From Parvimonas sp035282405 (GTDB lineage: Bacteria > Bacillota > Clostridia > Tissierellales > Peptoniphilaceae): a DNA stretch of 64,000 nt. Position 1 is the first letter of the stretch; each line of letters starts with the position of its first letter. Both the position numbers and the translations under genes were made by a program. Under the pieces are notes generated by a model. That model had not been told where the DNA came from and ran no database searches. It saw only the letters and a program-made list of their open reading frames with translations. The DNA lies in the NCBI RefSeq assembly GCF_035282405.1, contig NZ_JAYKBP010000001.1:124001-188000 (forward strand), read 5' to 3'. Below, piece after piece: positions 55,863-64,000 of this stretch.

Positions 55863-55893
55863 AAAAAAAATGCACTCTATCGAGTGTATTTTA
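55863..55893 (-). terminator. Terminator after the upstream XRE gene
   Basis: Minus strand AAAATACACTC-GATA-GAGTGCATTTT followed by TTTT. It lies just past the stop at 55895. Confidence 0.8.
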
Positions 55894-55894
55894 A

Positions 55895-56122
55895 TTAAAA
55901 TATTTCACAATCAATATTGAAGAAAAAAATCTCTCCAAATTTTTTATTTAATGCTGTAGATAAGGTAAGAGCAAGTTTTATGTCCGGAATAAAACTTCCA
56001 TTTTCTATTGAAACAACTGTTTCAGTTGAAACTCCAATTAAATTGGCCAATTCTCTTTGAGAAAGTTCCTTTTCAACTCTAAACTTTTCAACATTATTTT
56101 TCTCTGATAATTTTTTATTCAT
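55895..56122 (-). CDS. Short XRE-family transcriptional regulator (second copy)
   Basis: 75 residues with a Cro/C1 HTH: NNVEKFRVEKELSQRELANLIGVSTETVVSIENG, then LALTLSTALNKKFGEIFFF. It is clearly related to the 68-residue regulator at 54902-55108, so the patch seems to have arisen by duplication. It has its own promoter and terminator, and the palindromic operator begins within 40 bases of its end. Confidence 0.88.
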   Translation of the reverse strand: MNKKLSEKNNVEKFRVEKELSQRELANLIGVSTETVVSIENGSFIPDIKLALTLSTALNKKFGEIFFFNIDCEIF

Positions 56123-56178
56123 AAGCTCACCTCTTTATTATAAACAATATTCCAAATAAATAATCTAATTACAACCTA

Positions 56179-56207
56179 ATTTTATCATTAAAAGTTTTAA
56201 AAGTCAA
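56179..56207 (-). promoter_or_regulatory. Promoter of the upstream XRE gene
   Basis: Minus strand TTGACT (56207-56202), 17 bases, TAAAAT (56184-56179), about 55 bases before the ATG. No palindrome is present here. Confidence 0.6.
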
Positions 56208-56212
56208 TTTAT

Positions 56213-56632
56213 TTAAATATCTTTATATTTATAAGCTAGAAACAAGAAGGAAAGTCCACTTAATGACAATGCAAAACCTAAGCCAGAATAAAAAAATTCA
56301 AAGAAAAAATTTGGTAAAAGTCCGCTAAATCTTAATATCATTCCAAAAGTCATCATAAAAAACATCAAAATATAACTTGATTTATCTAAAAACTCCCAAA
56401 TTTTCATTAGCCCTCTTTTATCATTTAAAATTCTATTTTTGTGTTTATGTACATATTTAGAAAATATCATTATGTAAAATAGTAAAAATATAGTGATTGC
56501 TCCTAATAAACCAAATAAAAATATTTTATCATCATTAATTAGAAATGGTATTCCAACATTCATAACCATTATTCCGGCAAATAGCCATAACAATCCAGCA
56601 ATTATAAATAAATTTCTTTTTTTAGTATTCAT
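56213..56632 (-). CDS. Four-helix membrane protein of unknown function
   Basis: 139 residues with four hydrophobic segments: LFIIAGLLWLFAGIMVMNVG, then FLFGLLGAITIFLLFYIMIF, a third after KSSYILMFFMMTFGMIL, and a fourth SGLGFALSLSGLSFLFL. A basic loop (KHKNRILNDKRG) separates the pairs. The ATG at 56630-56632 has AGGAGA close upstream, preferable to an in-frame start five codons earlier. It lies behind the rpsR terminator. I do not recognise a named family. Confidence 0.7.
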   Translation of the reverse strand: MNTKKRNLFIIAGLLWLFAGIMVMNVGIPFLINDDKIFLFGLLGAITIFLLFYIMIFSKYVHKHKNRILNDKRGLMKIWEFLDKSSYILMFFMMTFGMILRFSGLLPNFFFEFFYSGLGFALSLSGLSFLFLAYKYKDI

Positions 56633-56667
56633 TACTTCTCCTAACAATATTAACTGCTATTATTAAA

Positions 56668-56692
56668 ATAAAAAAGGGAGATTTCTCTCCCG
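56668..56692 (-). terminator. Terminator of the rpsF-ssb-rpsR operon
   Basis: Minus strand GGGAGA-GAAA-TCTCCC with a tetraloop, followed by TTTTTTATTTT. A textbook intrinsic terminator. Confidence 0.9.
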
Positions 56693-56703
56693 TTAATTAC
56701 AAA

Positions 56704-56928
56704 TTATTCTGCACTATATGGTAATAACGCAACTTGTCTAGCTTTTTTAATAGCTGCTGTAATTTCTCTTTGTTGTTTAGCAGTAGCACCAGTCACTCTT
56801 CTTGGTAAAATTTTACCTCTTTCACTAATAAATTTTTTTAGAGTGTTTACATCCTTATAATCAAGTGGTTTACTGTTATCTGAGAAATATGCAACAACTT
56901 TTTTTCTTGGTCTAAATTTTCTTTGCAT
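56704..56928 (-). CDS. rpsR: Ribosomal protein bS18
   Basis: 74 residues. LDYKDVNTLKKFISERGKILPRRVTGATAKQQREI is the bS18 core. It binds the 30S platform together with bS6, and the bS6:bS18 pair also recognises the operon leader. Third gene of rpsF-ssb-rpsR. Confidence 0.97.
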   Translation of the reverse strand: MQRKFRPRKKVVAYFSDNSKPLDYKDVNTLKKFISERGKILPRRVTGATAKQQREITAAIKKARQVALLPYSAE

Positions 56929-56948
56929 ATTTTTATCTCCTTTAATAA

Positions 56949-57401
56949 TTAAAATGGAATTTCTTCATCTGATGCATCTTGAAAAGGTAAATCAAATCCA
57001 TCATCCATTCCAGTATCAAATGAACCAAATCCTTGTGTTGCAGCAGGTTTTTGAGCTCTATCTCCCCAGTCAATAAACTGAACTCTTTCAGCCCAAACCT
57101 CTGTGACAAATCTTCTAGTCCCATCTTGAGCAGTGTAGCTTCCGGATTGAAGTCTTCCTTGAATTGCTACATTTCTACCTTTTTGCAAATATTTTTGACA
57201 ATTTTCAGCTTGTTTACCCCAAACAACTATATTTATAAAATCAGCTGTTTGTTGACCTTTAGCTTCCAATTCTTGTTTCTTTTCTTTAGACATTCCCTTA
57301 TCTACTGCAATGGTAAATCTGGCATAACTACTACCAGATGCTTGAGTATATCTTAATTCTGGATCCTTAATTAATCTTCCTATTAAAATTACACTATTCA
57401 T
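56949..57401 (-). CDS. ssb: Single-stranded DNA-binding protein
   Basis: 150 residues. The OB fold starts MNSVILIGRLIKDPELRYTQ and contains FINIVVWGKQAENCQKYLQKG. A short Gln/Gly linker leads to the acidic tip DASDEEIPF that recruits partner proteins. Located between rpsF and rpsR, as is usual. Confidence 0.97.
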   Translation of the reverse strand: MNSVILIGRLIKDPELRYTQASGSSYARFTIAVDKGMSKEKKQELEAKGQQTADFINIVVWGKQAENCQKYLQKGRNVAIQGRLQSGSYTAQDGTRRFVTEVWAERVQFIDWGDRAQKPAATQGFGSFDTGMDDGFDLPFQDASDEEIPF

Positions 57402-57413
57402 AAAGTTCCTCCA

Positions 57414-57698
57414 CTAAGCTTCTTGCTTAACAACCATGTATCTAATGATAGCATCAGATATTCTTGATCTTCTTTCTACTTCTGCAACTACTTCAACAGC
57501 TGCTTCAAAATTAACTATAATATAATATCCTTCTTTAATGTAGTTAATTTCATAAGCAAGTTTTCTATTTCCCCATTCGTTAATTTCAGTAATATTACCA
57601 TTGGCTTCAATAGCTGCTTTAATCTTATCAAAAGCTTGATTTCTTACTTCATCTTCTAAATTTGGTTTAAAAATAAAAACTCCTTCATATTTTCTCAT
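57414..57698 (-). CDS. rpsF: Ribosomal protein bS6
   Basis: 94 residues: MRKYEGVFIFKPNLEDEVRN, with IDEWGNRKLAYEINYIKEGYY-type central strands (seen as NEWGNRKLAYEINYI). The ATG at 57696-57698 is seven bases after AGGAGGTG; the in-frame GTG three codons earlier is part of that site. It heads the operon and probably controls it together with bS18 through the leader. Confidence 0.97.
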   Translation of the reverse strand: MRKYEGVFIFKPNLEDEVRNQAFDKIKAAIEANGNITEINEWGNRKLAYEINYIKEGYYIIVNFEAAVEVVAEVERRSRISDAIIRYMVVKQEA

Positions 57699-57706
57699 TA
57701 AATTCA

Positions 57707-57755
57707 CCTCCTTATGGTCTCTGGCTCTTTTTATCGAGCAAGGATTTACCGGTAC
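57707..57755 (-). promoter_or_regulatory. Probable S6:S18-binding leader RNA of rpsF
   Basis: The minus-strand leader begins ACCGGTAAATCCTT and ends ACCATAAGGAGGT, with GCTC/GAGC forming an inner stem. A CCG-containing motif followed by ACCAUAAGG near the Shine-Dalgarno is the pattern of the described bacterial bS6:bS18 autoregulatory RNA. It lies exactly between promoter and start. Recognised by eye, not by a covariance model. Confidence 0.6.
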
Positions 57756-57784
57756 ATTATATCATAAAAAAATATATATGTAAA
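57756..57784 (-). promoter_or_regulatory. rpsF operon promoter
   Basis: Minus strand TTTACA (57784-57779), 17 bases, TATAAT (57761-57756). The transcript would start at or very near the first base of the S6:S18 motif. Confidence 0.75.
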
Positions 57785-57799
57785 GTTTTTTACATAATT

Positions 57800-59041
57800 T
57801 TATATTCTTCCAATATCTTTTCTATATTGTTTTGTTTCAAATGATATTTTTTCAATATTTCTATAAACTTTTTCTCTTATTTCATCATAACTAATACCAA
57901 GTGCTGTAACCGATAAAACTCTACCTCCATCAGTCAATAATTTACTTCCATTAACCTTAGTATTATTATGATAAACATAAATATCTTTGTCAACAGAATC
58001 TATTCCAAATATTTCTTTTCCCTTTTCATAATTTTTAGGATAACCTCTGGAAGTTAAAATAACTGTTAAACATTTTTCCTTTTTCCATTTTAAATCTTCT
58101 CTTTTTAAACTGCCATCTAGAGATTTTTCTATAGCTAAGAGTAAATCACTTTCCATTCTAGGTAAAATAACCTCTGTTTCTGGATCTCCAAATCTTACAT
58201 TAAATTCTAAAACTTTAGCATCTTCAGAAATCATAAATCCAATAAAGAGTATCCCTGAGTATTCTAAATTTTCTTTTTTCAACCCATTTGAAATTTTTTC
58301 TAAAGTTTTTTCGATTTTTAATTTTAGTTCTTCATCAAACAATTCACTTGGCGAATAACAACCTACTCCACCTGTATTTTCACCTTCATCATTTTCAAAA
58401 ATTCTCTTATAGTCCCTTGCACTTTCCATAGGAATTAAGTTTCCTTTAGATACAAAACAAAGTAAAGAAGCTTCCCTCCCTTTTAAAAATTCTTCAATAA
58501 CAACTGTTGTCCCTTCTTTTCCAAAAATTTTATCCTCAAAAAGTTCTTTGAAATACTCTAAAACTTCTTCTTTAGTATTGCAAATTCTAACACCTTTCCC
58601 CGCACAAAGTCCATCAGCCTTTATAACAATTGGATATAAAAATTTTTCAATAGCTTTTTTACCTTCTTCAATTGATTTAATAGTTTTGTATTTTGCAGTT
58701 GGAACACCATATTTTTTCATAAATTCTTTTGCAAAGTCTTTACTGCCTTCAAGTCTTGCACTTTTTTTATCCGCACCAAAAATTTTTATACTACTCCCTT
58801 TAAACAAATCAACAATCCCTTCACAAAGTGGAGCTTCAGGTCCTACAACTACTAAATCAATATTATGATTTTTTGAAAACTCTAAGATTTCTTCGTTAGT
58901 ATTTAATTCAACATTTTTAGCATATCTAAGAGTACCTGCATTTCCCTTTGAACAAAAGAGTTCAGTACATTTATTACTTTCAGATATTTTTTTGCAAATA
59001 GCGTCTTCTCTCCCACCATTACCAATAACCAAAACTTTCAT
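57800..59041 (-). CDS. purD: Phosphoribosylamine-glycine ligase
   Basis: 413 residues. The ATP-grasp enzyme starts MKVLVIGNGGREDAI and has GPEAPLCEGIVD, IKADGLCAGKGV and the metal-binding EFNVRFGDPETE. It joins glycine to phosphoribosylamine, step 2 of purine synthesis. Ten bases behind purH, last of the pur genes here. Confidence 0.97.
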   Translation of the reverse strand: MKVLVIGNGGREDAICKKISESNKCTELFCSKGNAGTLRYAKNVELNTNEEILEFSKNHNIDLVVVGPEAPLCEGIVDLFKGSSIKIFGADKKSARLEGSKDFAKEFMKKYGVPTAKYKTIKSIEEGKKAIEKFLYPIVIKADGLCAGKGVRICNTKEEVLEYFKELFEDKIFGKEGTTVVIEEFLKGREASLLCFVSKGNLIPMESARDYKRIFENDEGENTGGVGCYSPSELFDEELKLKIEKTLEKISNGLKKENLEYSGILFIGFMISEDAKVLEFNVRFGDPETEVILPRMESDLLLAIEKSLDGSLKREDLKWKKEKCLTVILTSRGYPKNYEKGKEIFGIDSVDKDIYVYHNNTKVNGSKLLTDGGRVLSVTALGISYDEIREKVYRNIEKISFETKQYRKDIGRI

Positions 59042-59050
59042 AAATTCCTC

Positions 59051-60580
59051 CTAATGTCTAAAATGCCTTGTAGATGTAAATACCATTGCTATACCATATT
59101 CATCACATAATTTTATTACATTCTCGTCCTTTATAGATCCTCCTGGTTGAATTACTGCTTTAATTCCATTTTCTTTTAATAATTCAACGGTATCTTCAAA
59201 GAAAAATGCGTCTGATGCTAAAACTGCATCTTTGAGATTTTCTTTAGCTCTTTCTAAACCTTCTTCAACTGCCCAAGAGCGTCTAACTTCCCCTTGACCT
59301 ATCCCAATAGTAGCATTATCTTTTACGATTACAATTCCATTTGAAGCAACTGTTTTACAAGCATTAAACCCAAAAATTAAATTTTTCAATTCCTCTTCAG
59401 TTGGCTTTCTCTTTGTAACGAATTTTAAATTTTCTTTAAGTAAAATATCATCATATTCTTGAACAACAATACCGTTTAAAACCTCTTTAACTGTAGTTTT
59501 CGGAAGTTTAAAATCTGAAATATTTCCAACTTCAATTAATCTAATATTTTTCTTTTGAGTTAGAATCTCAAGGGCTTCTTTAGAAAATTTATTTGCAATT
59601 ACAATTTCTACAAAAAAACTATTTATCTTTTCAGCAATATATTTTGTTACTTCTCTATTTAAAGCGATAATTCCTCCAAAAATCGAAATTGAATCACAAG
59701 TATAAGCCTTATCATAAGCATCATCAATATTTTCTGAAATTGCAAGTCCACAAGGATTATTATGTTTAACCGCGACTACACATGGGTCATCAAATTCTTT
59801 TACAATTTTAATAGCTGAGTACATATCCGTTAAATTATTATACGACAATTCTTTTCCATGTAATTGTTTAAATTCTGTTTTTTCATCATCTTTAACATAT
59901 ACTTTTTCATAAAAACAAGCATTTTGATGAGGATTTTCTCCATATCTTAAATCATTAAATTTTTTATAAGTCATTGTGAGTTTTTCCGGAAAATCAATAT
60001 TTAATAAATCATTGAAATAAGATGAAATCAAGGCATCATAATATGCAGTATAATTAAAAGCCTTAGTTGATAAATATAATCTAAATTCTTTATCCAATTT
60101 ATCTTCCTTTAATCTTTCAATAATTTCAGAATAATCATTAGGATCAACAACAATAGATACATCATTATAGTTTTTAGCAGCCGCTCTAATCATTGAAGGT
60201 CCACCGATATCAATATTTTCAATTAAATCTTCATGTGTTTTATTTTTACTATTTAAAACTTTTTCAAAAGGATATAAATTGTTTACAACCATATCTATTG
60301 AAGAAATACCAAGTCTATCAACTGTTTCAATATGACTTTGGTCATTACGTTTATATAAAATTCCACCATGTATAAAAGGATGTAAAGTCTTGACACGACC
60401 ATTTAGAATTTCCTTAAAATTGGTTACTTCATCAACTTCAATAACATCAAGTCCACTTTCCTTTAAAATTTTATAAGTTCCTCCGGTTGAAATAATTTCC
60501 CATCCTAATTTTACAAGTTCACTTGCAAACTCAACAATATTTTCTTTTTCAAAAACACTAATTAATGCTCTTTTTGACAT
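59051..60580 (-). CDS. purH: Bifunctional AICAR transformylase / IMP cyclohydrolase
   Basis: 509 residues. The N-terminal cyclohydrolase part (SVFEKENIVEFASEL, GWEIISTGGTYK, GRVKTLHPFIHGGIL) and the C-terminal transformylase part (VVAVKHNNPCGLAI, ASDAFFFEDTVELL, FTSTRHFRH) are complete. It performs the last two steps to IMP. Ten bases separate it from purD, and it begins one base after purN. Confidence 0.97.
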   Translation of the reverse strand: MSKRALISVFEKENIVEFASELVKLGWEIISTGGTYKILKESGLDVIEVDEVTNFKEILNGRVKTLHPFIHGGILYKRNDQSHIETVDRLGISSIDMVVNNLYPFEKVLNSKNKTHEDLIENIDIGGPSMIRAAAKNYNDVSIVVDPNDYSEIIERLKEDKLDKEFRLYLSTKAFNYTAYYDALISSYFNDLLNIDFPEKLTMTYKKFNDLRYGENPHQNACFYEKVYVKDDEKTEFKQLHGKELSYNNLTDMYSAIKIVKEFDDPCVVAVKHNNPCGLAISENIDDAYDKAYTCDSISIFGGIIALNREVTKYIAEKINSFFVEIVIANKFSKEALEILTQKKNIRLIEVGNISDFKLPKTTVKEVLNGIVVQEYDDILLKENLKFVTKRKPTEEELKNLIFGFNACKTVASNGIVIVKDNATIGIGQGEVRRSWAVEEGLERAKENLKDAVLASDAFFFEDTVELLKENGIKAVIQPGGSIKDENVIKLCDEYGIAMVFTSTRHFRH

Positions 60581-60581
60581 C

Positions 60582-61205
60582 TTATTCCTCCACTATGAAT
60601 GCTCTATTATCTTTAAAAACAATCTTATTATCACAAAATGCCTTTACTGTTTTTACCAATATTTTATGTTCTATTTCTAAAACTCTTTTAGCAACAGTTT
60701 CAAAGTCATCATTTACAAAAATCGGAACAATATCTTGTAAAATTATTGCTCCGGCATCTACATTTTCATCAACAAAATGTGTAGTAGCTCCGGTAAATTT
60801 GACACCTGATTTTATAACTGCTTTATGAACATTTTCTCCATAAAATCCATCTCCACAGAAAGAAGGAATTAAAGATGGATGAATATTAATAATTCTATTT
60901 GAATACTTTGAAACCAACTTTGAAGATAAAATATTCAAATATCCTGCAAGTACAATCAAATCAATATTTTTTCTATTCAGTTCTTCAAGTATTCCCTCGT
61001 CATATTCTTCATTGCTAAAAAAATTCTTTCTATTCAAATAAAATGTATCAATCTTTTCATTTTGTGCTCTTACTAGTCCATAAGCGTTTTTTCTGTTTGA
61101 AAAAACCAATTTAATTTGTCCATTAATTTTTTTCTCTTTTATTGCATCAATTATGGATTGTAAATTTGTTCCTCCACCAGAAATAAATACAGCTATATTT
61201 AACAT
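60582..61205 (-). CDS. purN: Phosphoribosylglycinamide formyltransferase
   Basis: 207 residues. FISGGGTNLQSIIDAI forms the phosphate loop, and the formyl-transfer residues appear in IINIHPSLIPSFCGDGFYGENVHKAV (Asn and His) and HFVDENVDAGAIILQ (Asp). Uses formyl-tetrahydrofolate for step 3. Note that purM, which usually precedes purN, is absent. Confidence 0.96.
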   Translation of the reverse strand: MLNIAVFISGGGTNLQSIIDAIKEKKINGQIKLVFSNRKNAYGLVRAQNEKIDTFYLNRKNFFSNEEYDEGILEELNRKNIDLIVLAGYLNILSSKLVSKYSNRIINIHPSLIPSFCGDGFYGENVHKAVIKSGVKFTGATTHFVDENVDAGAIILQDIVPIFVNDDFETVAKRVLEIEHKILVKTVKAFCDNKIVFKDNRAFIVEE

Positions 61206-61223
61206 AATTTACCGCCCCTCAAA

Positions 61224-62672
61224 TTAATTATTTATTTTTCTTTCTAAAATGCTTCTTTGAATATCTGTTAAAGAATTTTTAAAATCTTCCTCATAATCAT
61301 ATAACCCCGCAGGATAATCTCCACTAAAACAGTCCATACATAAGCCGTTATATGGTTCATCAAACTTAAGACCTATAGAATCCACAAGTCCTTGTTCACT
61401 TAAATATCCTAATGAGTCAGCTCCAATTACATCCCTTATTTCTTCCAACGTCTTATTAGCAGCAATAAGTTCTCCAGAAGTAGAAATATCTATTCCATAA
61501 AAACTAGGAAAAGCAAGAGGTGGCGACGCAATTCTTACATGAACTTCTAAAGCTCCTGCATCTTTTAAAAGTTTTACAATTCTTTTACAAGTTGTCCCTC
61601 TAACTATAGAATCGTCAACCATAACAACTCTTTTCCCTTTAACAACTCCTTTTACTGCTGACAATTTCATTCTGACCCCTTGTTCTCTAAGCTCCTGAGC
61701 TGGTTGAATAAAGGTTCTAGCAATATATTGGTTTTTAATTAATCCCATTTCATATGGTAAACCACTTTCTTCAGCATAACCACTAGCTGCAGAAAGTGAA
61801 GAATTAGGAACTCCAACCACAATATCTGCATCAGTTGGGCATTCTATTGCAAGAGTTCTACCTGCATTTTTTCTTGCTGTATGAACATTCACACCAGCTA
61901 TATTGGAATCAGGTCTAGCAAAATAAACATACTCCATTGCAGCAATAGAAATCCTATCAGGAGTAGTATAATTTTCAATTTTAAGACCATTTTTATCAAT
62001 AATAGCCAATTGCCCAGCTTTTACATTGCAAACAAATTCAGCTCCTATATTGTCTATTGCACAAGTTTCACTTGCCATGACATAAGTTCCATTTTCTGTT
62101 TTACCAATAACAAGAGGTCTTAAAGAATTAGGGTCAACTGCACCATATAAAGTATCTTTTAATAAAACTAAATAAGTAAATCCTCCTTTAATTATATTTA
62201 AGCTTTCTTTTAACTTTTCTTTAAAAGTTTCTTTTGTACTCCTTCTGATTAAGTGAATTAATACTTCAGTATCTGATGAAGAATGAAAAATAGCTCCATT
62301 CTTTTCCAATTTTACTCTTAAACTTTTAGCGTTTACTAAATTTCCATTATGACAAATAGCAACACTCATATCATAAAAATCAAATAAAAATGGTTGAATA
62401 TTTCTTACACTATTGTCTCCTACTGTTGCATATCTTACATGTCCTATTGCAGAATTTCCAATTAAACCATATAGAAGATTTTTATCTTTAAAAACTTCAG
62501 AAACTAATCCTAAATTTCTATAACTATATAAATTTTCTCCATCAGAACTAATAATTCCTGCTCCTTCTTGCCCTCTGTGTTGTAAACTATGAAGTCCAAA
62601 ATATGTTAACTTTGAAGCATCCTTATGATTCCAAACACCAAAAACTCCACATTCTTCATTAATTCTACGCAT
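61224..62672 (-). CDS. purF: Amidophosphoribosyltransferase
   Basis: 482 residues. A propeptide MRRINEE precedes Cys8 (CGVFGVW), the glutamine-hydrolysing nucleophile after processing. The PRPP loop is VVMVDDSIVRGTT. Cysteines in SETCAIDNIG and GLCMDCFSGDYP fit the 4Fe-4S form found in Bacillus. It commits PRPP to purine synthesis and is inhibited by AMP/GMP. Lies between purL and purN. Confidence 0.97.
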   Translation of the reverse strand: MRRINEECGVFGVWNHKDASKLTYFGLHSLQHRGQEGAGIISSDGENLYSYRNLGLVSEVFKDKNLLYGLIGNSAIGHVRYATVGDNSVRNIQPFLFDFYDMSVAICHNGNLVNAKSLRVKLEKNGAIFHSSSDTEVLIHLIRRSTKETFKEKLKESLNIIKGGFTYLVLLKDTLYGAVDPNSLRPLVIGKTENGTYVMASETCAIDNIGAEFVCNVKAGQLAIIDKNGLKIENYTTPDRISIAAMEYVYFARPDSNIAGVNVHTARKNAGRTLAIECPTDADIVVGVPNSSLSAASGYAEESGLPYEMGLIKNQYIARTFIQPAQELREQGVRMKLSAVKGVVKGKRVVMVDDSIVRGTTCKRIVKLLKDAGALEVHVRIASPPLAFPSFYGIDISTSGELIAANKTLEEIRDVIGADSLGYLSEQGLVDSIGLKFDEPYNGLCMDCFSGDYPAGLYDYEEDFKNSLTDIQRSILERKINN

Positions 62673-62770
62673 CTGTCATTCTCCTTAAAACTTTTTAATA
62701 ATAATCAATTATTTCCTCACTGTTTTTACATTGAAATTATTTTTCTATACTCAAATATAAAAGTTTAATA

Positions 62771-64000
62771 TCATTTATTTCCCTTGAAATAATTTACACC
62801 ATTTTCAAAAATACTTTGAATTCCTTTTATAGTTTTATTTTTATATAAACCTGTTCCATAACGCTCACTATGTCCCATTTTCCCCAAAACTAAACCATCT
62901 TTACTTATCATGCCTTCAATGGCATATAAAGAACCATTAGGATTAAATTTTCCATTGCAACTCGCGTTGCCATCAAAATCACAATATTGAAAAGCACATA
63001 AATCCTTAAATTTCTCAATATTCCTTCCAACAAGTTTCCCTTCACCATGACTGAACATAACTTCATGCAATTGTCCAATTTCAAAATTTTGAGTCCAGGG
63101 AGAATTTACATTTGCAACTCGAGTTATGGCACTTGTTGAAATATGATGATAACTATCATTTCTATACAATGTCAAATCATCTTCAGTTAAAGACTTTATT
63201 CTTCCATAAGGGATAAGTCCTGATTTAATTAACGCTTGAAATCCGTTACAAATACCTAAAATTAGTTTTTTGTCATCTAAATGTTTATGAATTGTATTTT
63301 TCACTTTTTCATTTTTCAAAACATTTACTATGAACTTTGCACTTCCATCAGGTTCATCTCCACTTGAAAATCCTCCTGGTATCATTATAATATGAGAATC
63401 TTTTATTCCATTTACAAAATCTTCAATTGATTTTTCAATGTCATCTTCTTTTTTATTTCTAAATATAACAATTTTTGTCGAAGCGCCCGCATCTATAAAT
63501 GCTTTTTCTACGTCATATTCACAGTTAGTTCCTGAAAATACAGGAATTAAGACATTTACTTTTTCAACATATTCTTTATAATATCTTTTTTCAGTTTTGT
63601 CATTAGACAAATTTTCACAATTTGCACGATCTAAATTTTGATATAAAGGATAAATTTTATCTAATGTCTTCGTATAAGCATTATAAATTTCATCATATTC
63701 AAATTTAATTCCATTTATGGAAATTTTTTCACTGACCATTCCAATTTTTTCAAAAGGTAATTCATAATTAGATTCTACAATAATTGATGCAGGATCAAAA
63801 TTTAAGATATTTTCCTTATTAACTGTGAAACCTAAACCATTTCCTACTGCCATTTTCACAAGAGAACTTACTACACTACCTTCTTCTTGAACATATGCAG
63901 ATAAAATTTTCCCAGCTTTTATAAATTCATTTATCAGTTCATAATTTTTCAATGTTTCTTTAATTTCAGGATATTCTTTTGAATTTTTTACAACAGGAAC
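62771..64000 (-). CDS. purL: Phosphoribosylformylglycinamidine synthase, C-terminal part (truncated by window)
   Basis: The last 409 codons are present; the reading frame stays open to the window edge, so the 5' end lies outside. The glutaminase domain shows VLIPVFSGTNCEYDVEKAF, IMIPGGFSSGDEPDGS, the nucleophile in LGICNGFQALIKSG, and FSHGEGK. This is the large single-chain clostridial type (about 1200 residues) that fuses synthase and glutaminase. The apparent start at 63952 is a TTG codon inside the protein, not a true start. Step 4 of purine synthesis. Confidence 0.96.
   Translation of the reverse strand, partial: VPVVKNSKEYPEIKETLKNYELINEFIKAGKILSAYVQEEGSVVSSLVKMAVGNGLGFTVNKENILNFDPASIIVESNYELPFEKIGMVSEKISINGIKFEYDEIYNAYTKTLDKIYPLYQNLDRANCENLSNDKTEKRYYKEYVEKVNVLIPVFSGTNCEYDVEKAFIDAGASTKIVIFRNKKEDDIEKSIEDFVNGIKDSHIIMIPGGFSSGDEPDGSAKFIVNVLKNEKVKNTIHKHLDDKKLILGICNGFQALIKSGLIPYGRIKSLTEDDLTLYRNDSYHHISTSAITRVANVNSPWTQNFEIGQLHEVMFSHGEGKLVGRNIEKFKDLCAFQYCDFDGNASCNGKFNPNGSLYAIEGMISKDGLVLGKMGHSERYGTGLYKNKTIKGIQSIFENGVNYFKGNK

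Noticed and set aside
63950..63952. Apparent start of a 393-residue protein
   Set aside because: The codon is TTG, and the frame stays open upstream with PurL-like sequence, so it is an internal codon of purL.
1..64000. CRISPR arrays, tRNA, rRNA, insertion sequences
   Set aside because: No regularly spaced repeats, cloverleaf-like segments, rRNA-like conserved blocks or transposase proteins were seen.

Overview
The window is 64 kb of a very AT-rich genome in which every convincing gene lies on the minus strand, so the biological reading direction runs from 64000 down to 1. Gene content points to an obligately anaerobic, amino-acid-fermenting Gram-positive of the Tissierellia/Clostridia type. 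The evidence is a selenocysteine-containing glycine reductase operon, a T-box in front of valS, a cggR-gap-pgk-tpi-eno operon, Firmicutes-style mreBCD and purine operons, and strong AGGAGG-type ribosome binding sites. A Parvimonas/Peptoniphilaceae-like host is my best guess from base composition and gene set; no rRNA is present to confirm it.

Layout, in transcription order. 64000-57800: the 3' part of purL, then purF, purN, purH and purD (no purM among them). 57784-56668: rpsF-ssb-rpsR with its own consensus promoter, a probable S6:S18-binding leader and a terminator. 56632-54811: an accessory patch of small membrane proteins and two short XRE regulators, including a consensus promoter under a 30-bp perfect palindrome, a frameshifted paralogue and a GC-rich hairpin element. 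54746-52841: hflX and a YigZ/IMPACT protein. 52674-49135: a nucleoside-type ABC transporter (ATPase plus two permeases); a BMP-type lipoprotein that could be its binding protein sits 37 kb away at 10874-11914. 49011-42695: map, then cggR-gap-pgk-tpiA-eno with a recognisable CggR-type operator. 42526-40922: a Na+/phosphate symporter.

40760-33748: the glycine reductase operon trxB-grdE-grdA-grdB-grdC-grdD. grdA and grdB each contain an in-frame TGA that is read as selenocysteine, so a naive ORF caller would split or truncate both. An AhpC-type peroxiredoxin with its own promoter follows. 33000-28549: T-box, valS, a small membrane ORF, hpt and a SAM methyltransferase. 28467-25287: DUF819 transporter, OsmC protein and an unknown membrane-anchored surface protein. 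25189-22265: an unusual three-gene cluster encoding a solute-binding-like protein without a signal peptide, a Cys-rich SIMIBI GTPase and a soluble ABC ATPase with no permease. 22099-17733: U32 peptidase/hydroxylase, NusG-domain-II protein, HepA-like membrane protein and RadC. 17719-11984: mreB-mreC-mreD-mrdA (elongasome). 11914-9222: BMP lipoprotein and guaA.

9143-1: an island directly downstream of the guaA 3' end, a known integration hotspot. It holds a Type III restriction-modification pair (mod-res), an RloC/PrrC-like ABC-type ATPase, a decayed gene remnant, and a 914-residue protein combining two RNA polymerase alpha-CTD-like domains with a sigma region-4-like helix-turn-helix. The strongest candidates for undescribed biology are this alpha-CTD/sigma-4 protein and its island, the permease-less binding protein-GTPase-ABC ATPase cluster, and the XRE/palindrome module.
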